From DASQDT01 sp036380435 (GTDB lineage Bacteria; Acidobacteriota; Blastocatellia; Pyrinomonadales; Pyrinomonadaceae), in assembly GCA_036380435.1 (NCBI GenBank), contig DASVES010000114.1, positions 1 to 6,311 of the forward strand: a stretch of DNA of 6,311 nucleotides. Direction: 5' to 3'. A program made the translations under genes and the position numbers. The notes beneath the pieces are model-generated. The model was not told the origin of the DNA, ran no database searches, and saw nothing but the letters and a program-made list of their open reading frames with translations. This document shows, one piece after another, positions 5,859-6,311 of the stretch (within the stretch, counting starts at the first letter, position 1; the number at the start of each line of letters is the position of its first letter).

Positions 5859-5889
5859 AAGCCCGCGCGGGATGTCCGGCGCGGGCTTT
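5853..5889 (-). terminator. Intrinsic terminator of the rRNA operon
   Basis: A GC-rich stem pairs AAAGCCCGCGC (5858-5868) with GCGCGGGCTTT (5879-5889), eleven perfect base pairs extended by GG/CC around a small loop. In the rRNA transcription direction the stem is followed by TTTTGTCTTTG, a U-rich tail. It lies about 17 bp after the 3' end of the 5S gene, as expected for the end of an rRNA operon. Confidence 0.88.
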
Positions 5890-5905
5890 CTCGTCAAAAA
5901 TTAAA

Positions 5906-6021
<116 letters not shown>

Positions 6022-6114
6022 AAACTTGAAAGAACATGCTCGCTAAGAGAGCTTGGACAATCGAATAGTGAACTTAGCTGTGCAAACCGCAGCTGTTGCT
6101 TGAGAGTTAATTAT
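6022..6114 (-). other. 23S-5S rRNA internal spacer
   Basis: This spacer of about 93 nt contains no tRNA. Two short hairpins can be seen: AGCTGTG / CGCAGCT around CAAAC (6076-6094, one G-U pair) and GCTC / GAGC around 6038-6052. Just before the 5S gene, on the minus strand, TGTTCTTTCA (6027-6036) resembles the boxA antitermination element (TGCTCTTTAACA in E. coli), although boxA is normally found before 16S and 23S. The spacer is presumably removed by RNase processing of the precursor. Confidence 0.7.

Positions 6115-6311
<197 letters not shown>

Noticed and set aside
6022..6114. tRNA in the 23S-5S spacer
   Set aside because: It is too short and has no cloverleaf arms or TTCGA-type T-loop in a consistent position.

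Overview
The window looks like chromosomal DNA from a GC-rich, Gram-negative-type bacterium. Every supported gene lies on the minus strand, so transcription runs from right to left. The right edge holds the 3' end of a 23S rRNA gene, followed by a 5S rRNA gene and a strong intrinsic terminator. Downstream of it come five protein genes in order: a lipoprotein-like glutaminyl-peptide cyclotransferase, a large membrane transglutaminase of the TgpA/DUF3488 type, rimO, pgpA and a short acidic ORF. The taxonomy cannot be fixed from this window. The gene set, GC content and heptamer-repeat hairpins would fit an Acidobacteriota (Blastocatellia-like) genome. Cyanobacteria also carry similar heptamer repeats, but this gene set does not look cyanobacterial. 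The rRNA sequence would settle it.

Region by region (right to left): about 6115-6311 is the 23S 3' end; about 6022-6114 is the 23S-5S spacer; about 5906-6021 is 5S; 5853-5889 is the rRNA terminator, with a plausible promoter overlapping its U-tract; 4914-5783 is the cyclotransferase; 2456-4780 the transglutaminase; 1034-2395 rimO; 336-950 pgpA; 91-324 a 77-residue disordered acidic protein. RimO and PgpA are housekeeping enzymes (ribosomal protein S12 modification and phosphatidylglycerol synthesis). The cyclotransferase and transglutaminase are predicted to act in the cell envelope or outside the cytoplasm.

The most striking structure is not a gene. Three of the four gaps between the protein genes, plus the left edge of the window after the last gene, each contain an inverted pair of 7-bp-periodic tandem arrays (hairpin arms of about 19-31 bp around a loop of 18-89 bp). 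Each locus uses a different heptamer (TCAGGAG, AGTGAGC, TCAATCG, AACTGAC types, as read on one or other arm), yet the architecture is the same. In every internal case one arm abuts or overlaps the stop codon of the upstream gene and the other arm lies just before the start codon of the next. In two cases (rimO and the transglutaminase) the repeat is translated and forms the protein's C-terminus. No gap longer than 300 bases lacks a gene. No CRISPR, tRNA, insertion sequence or defence gene was seen.
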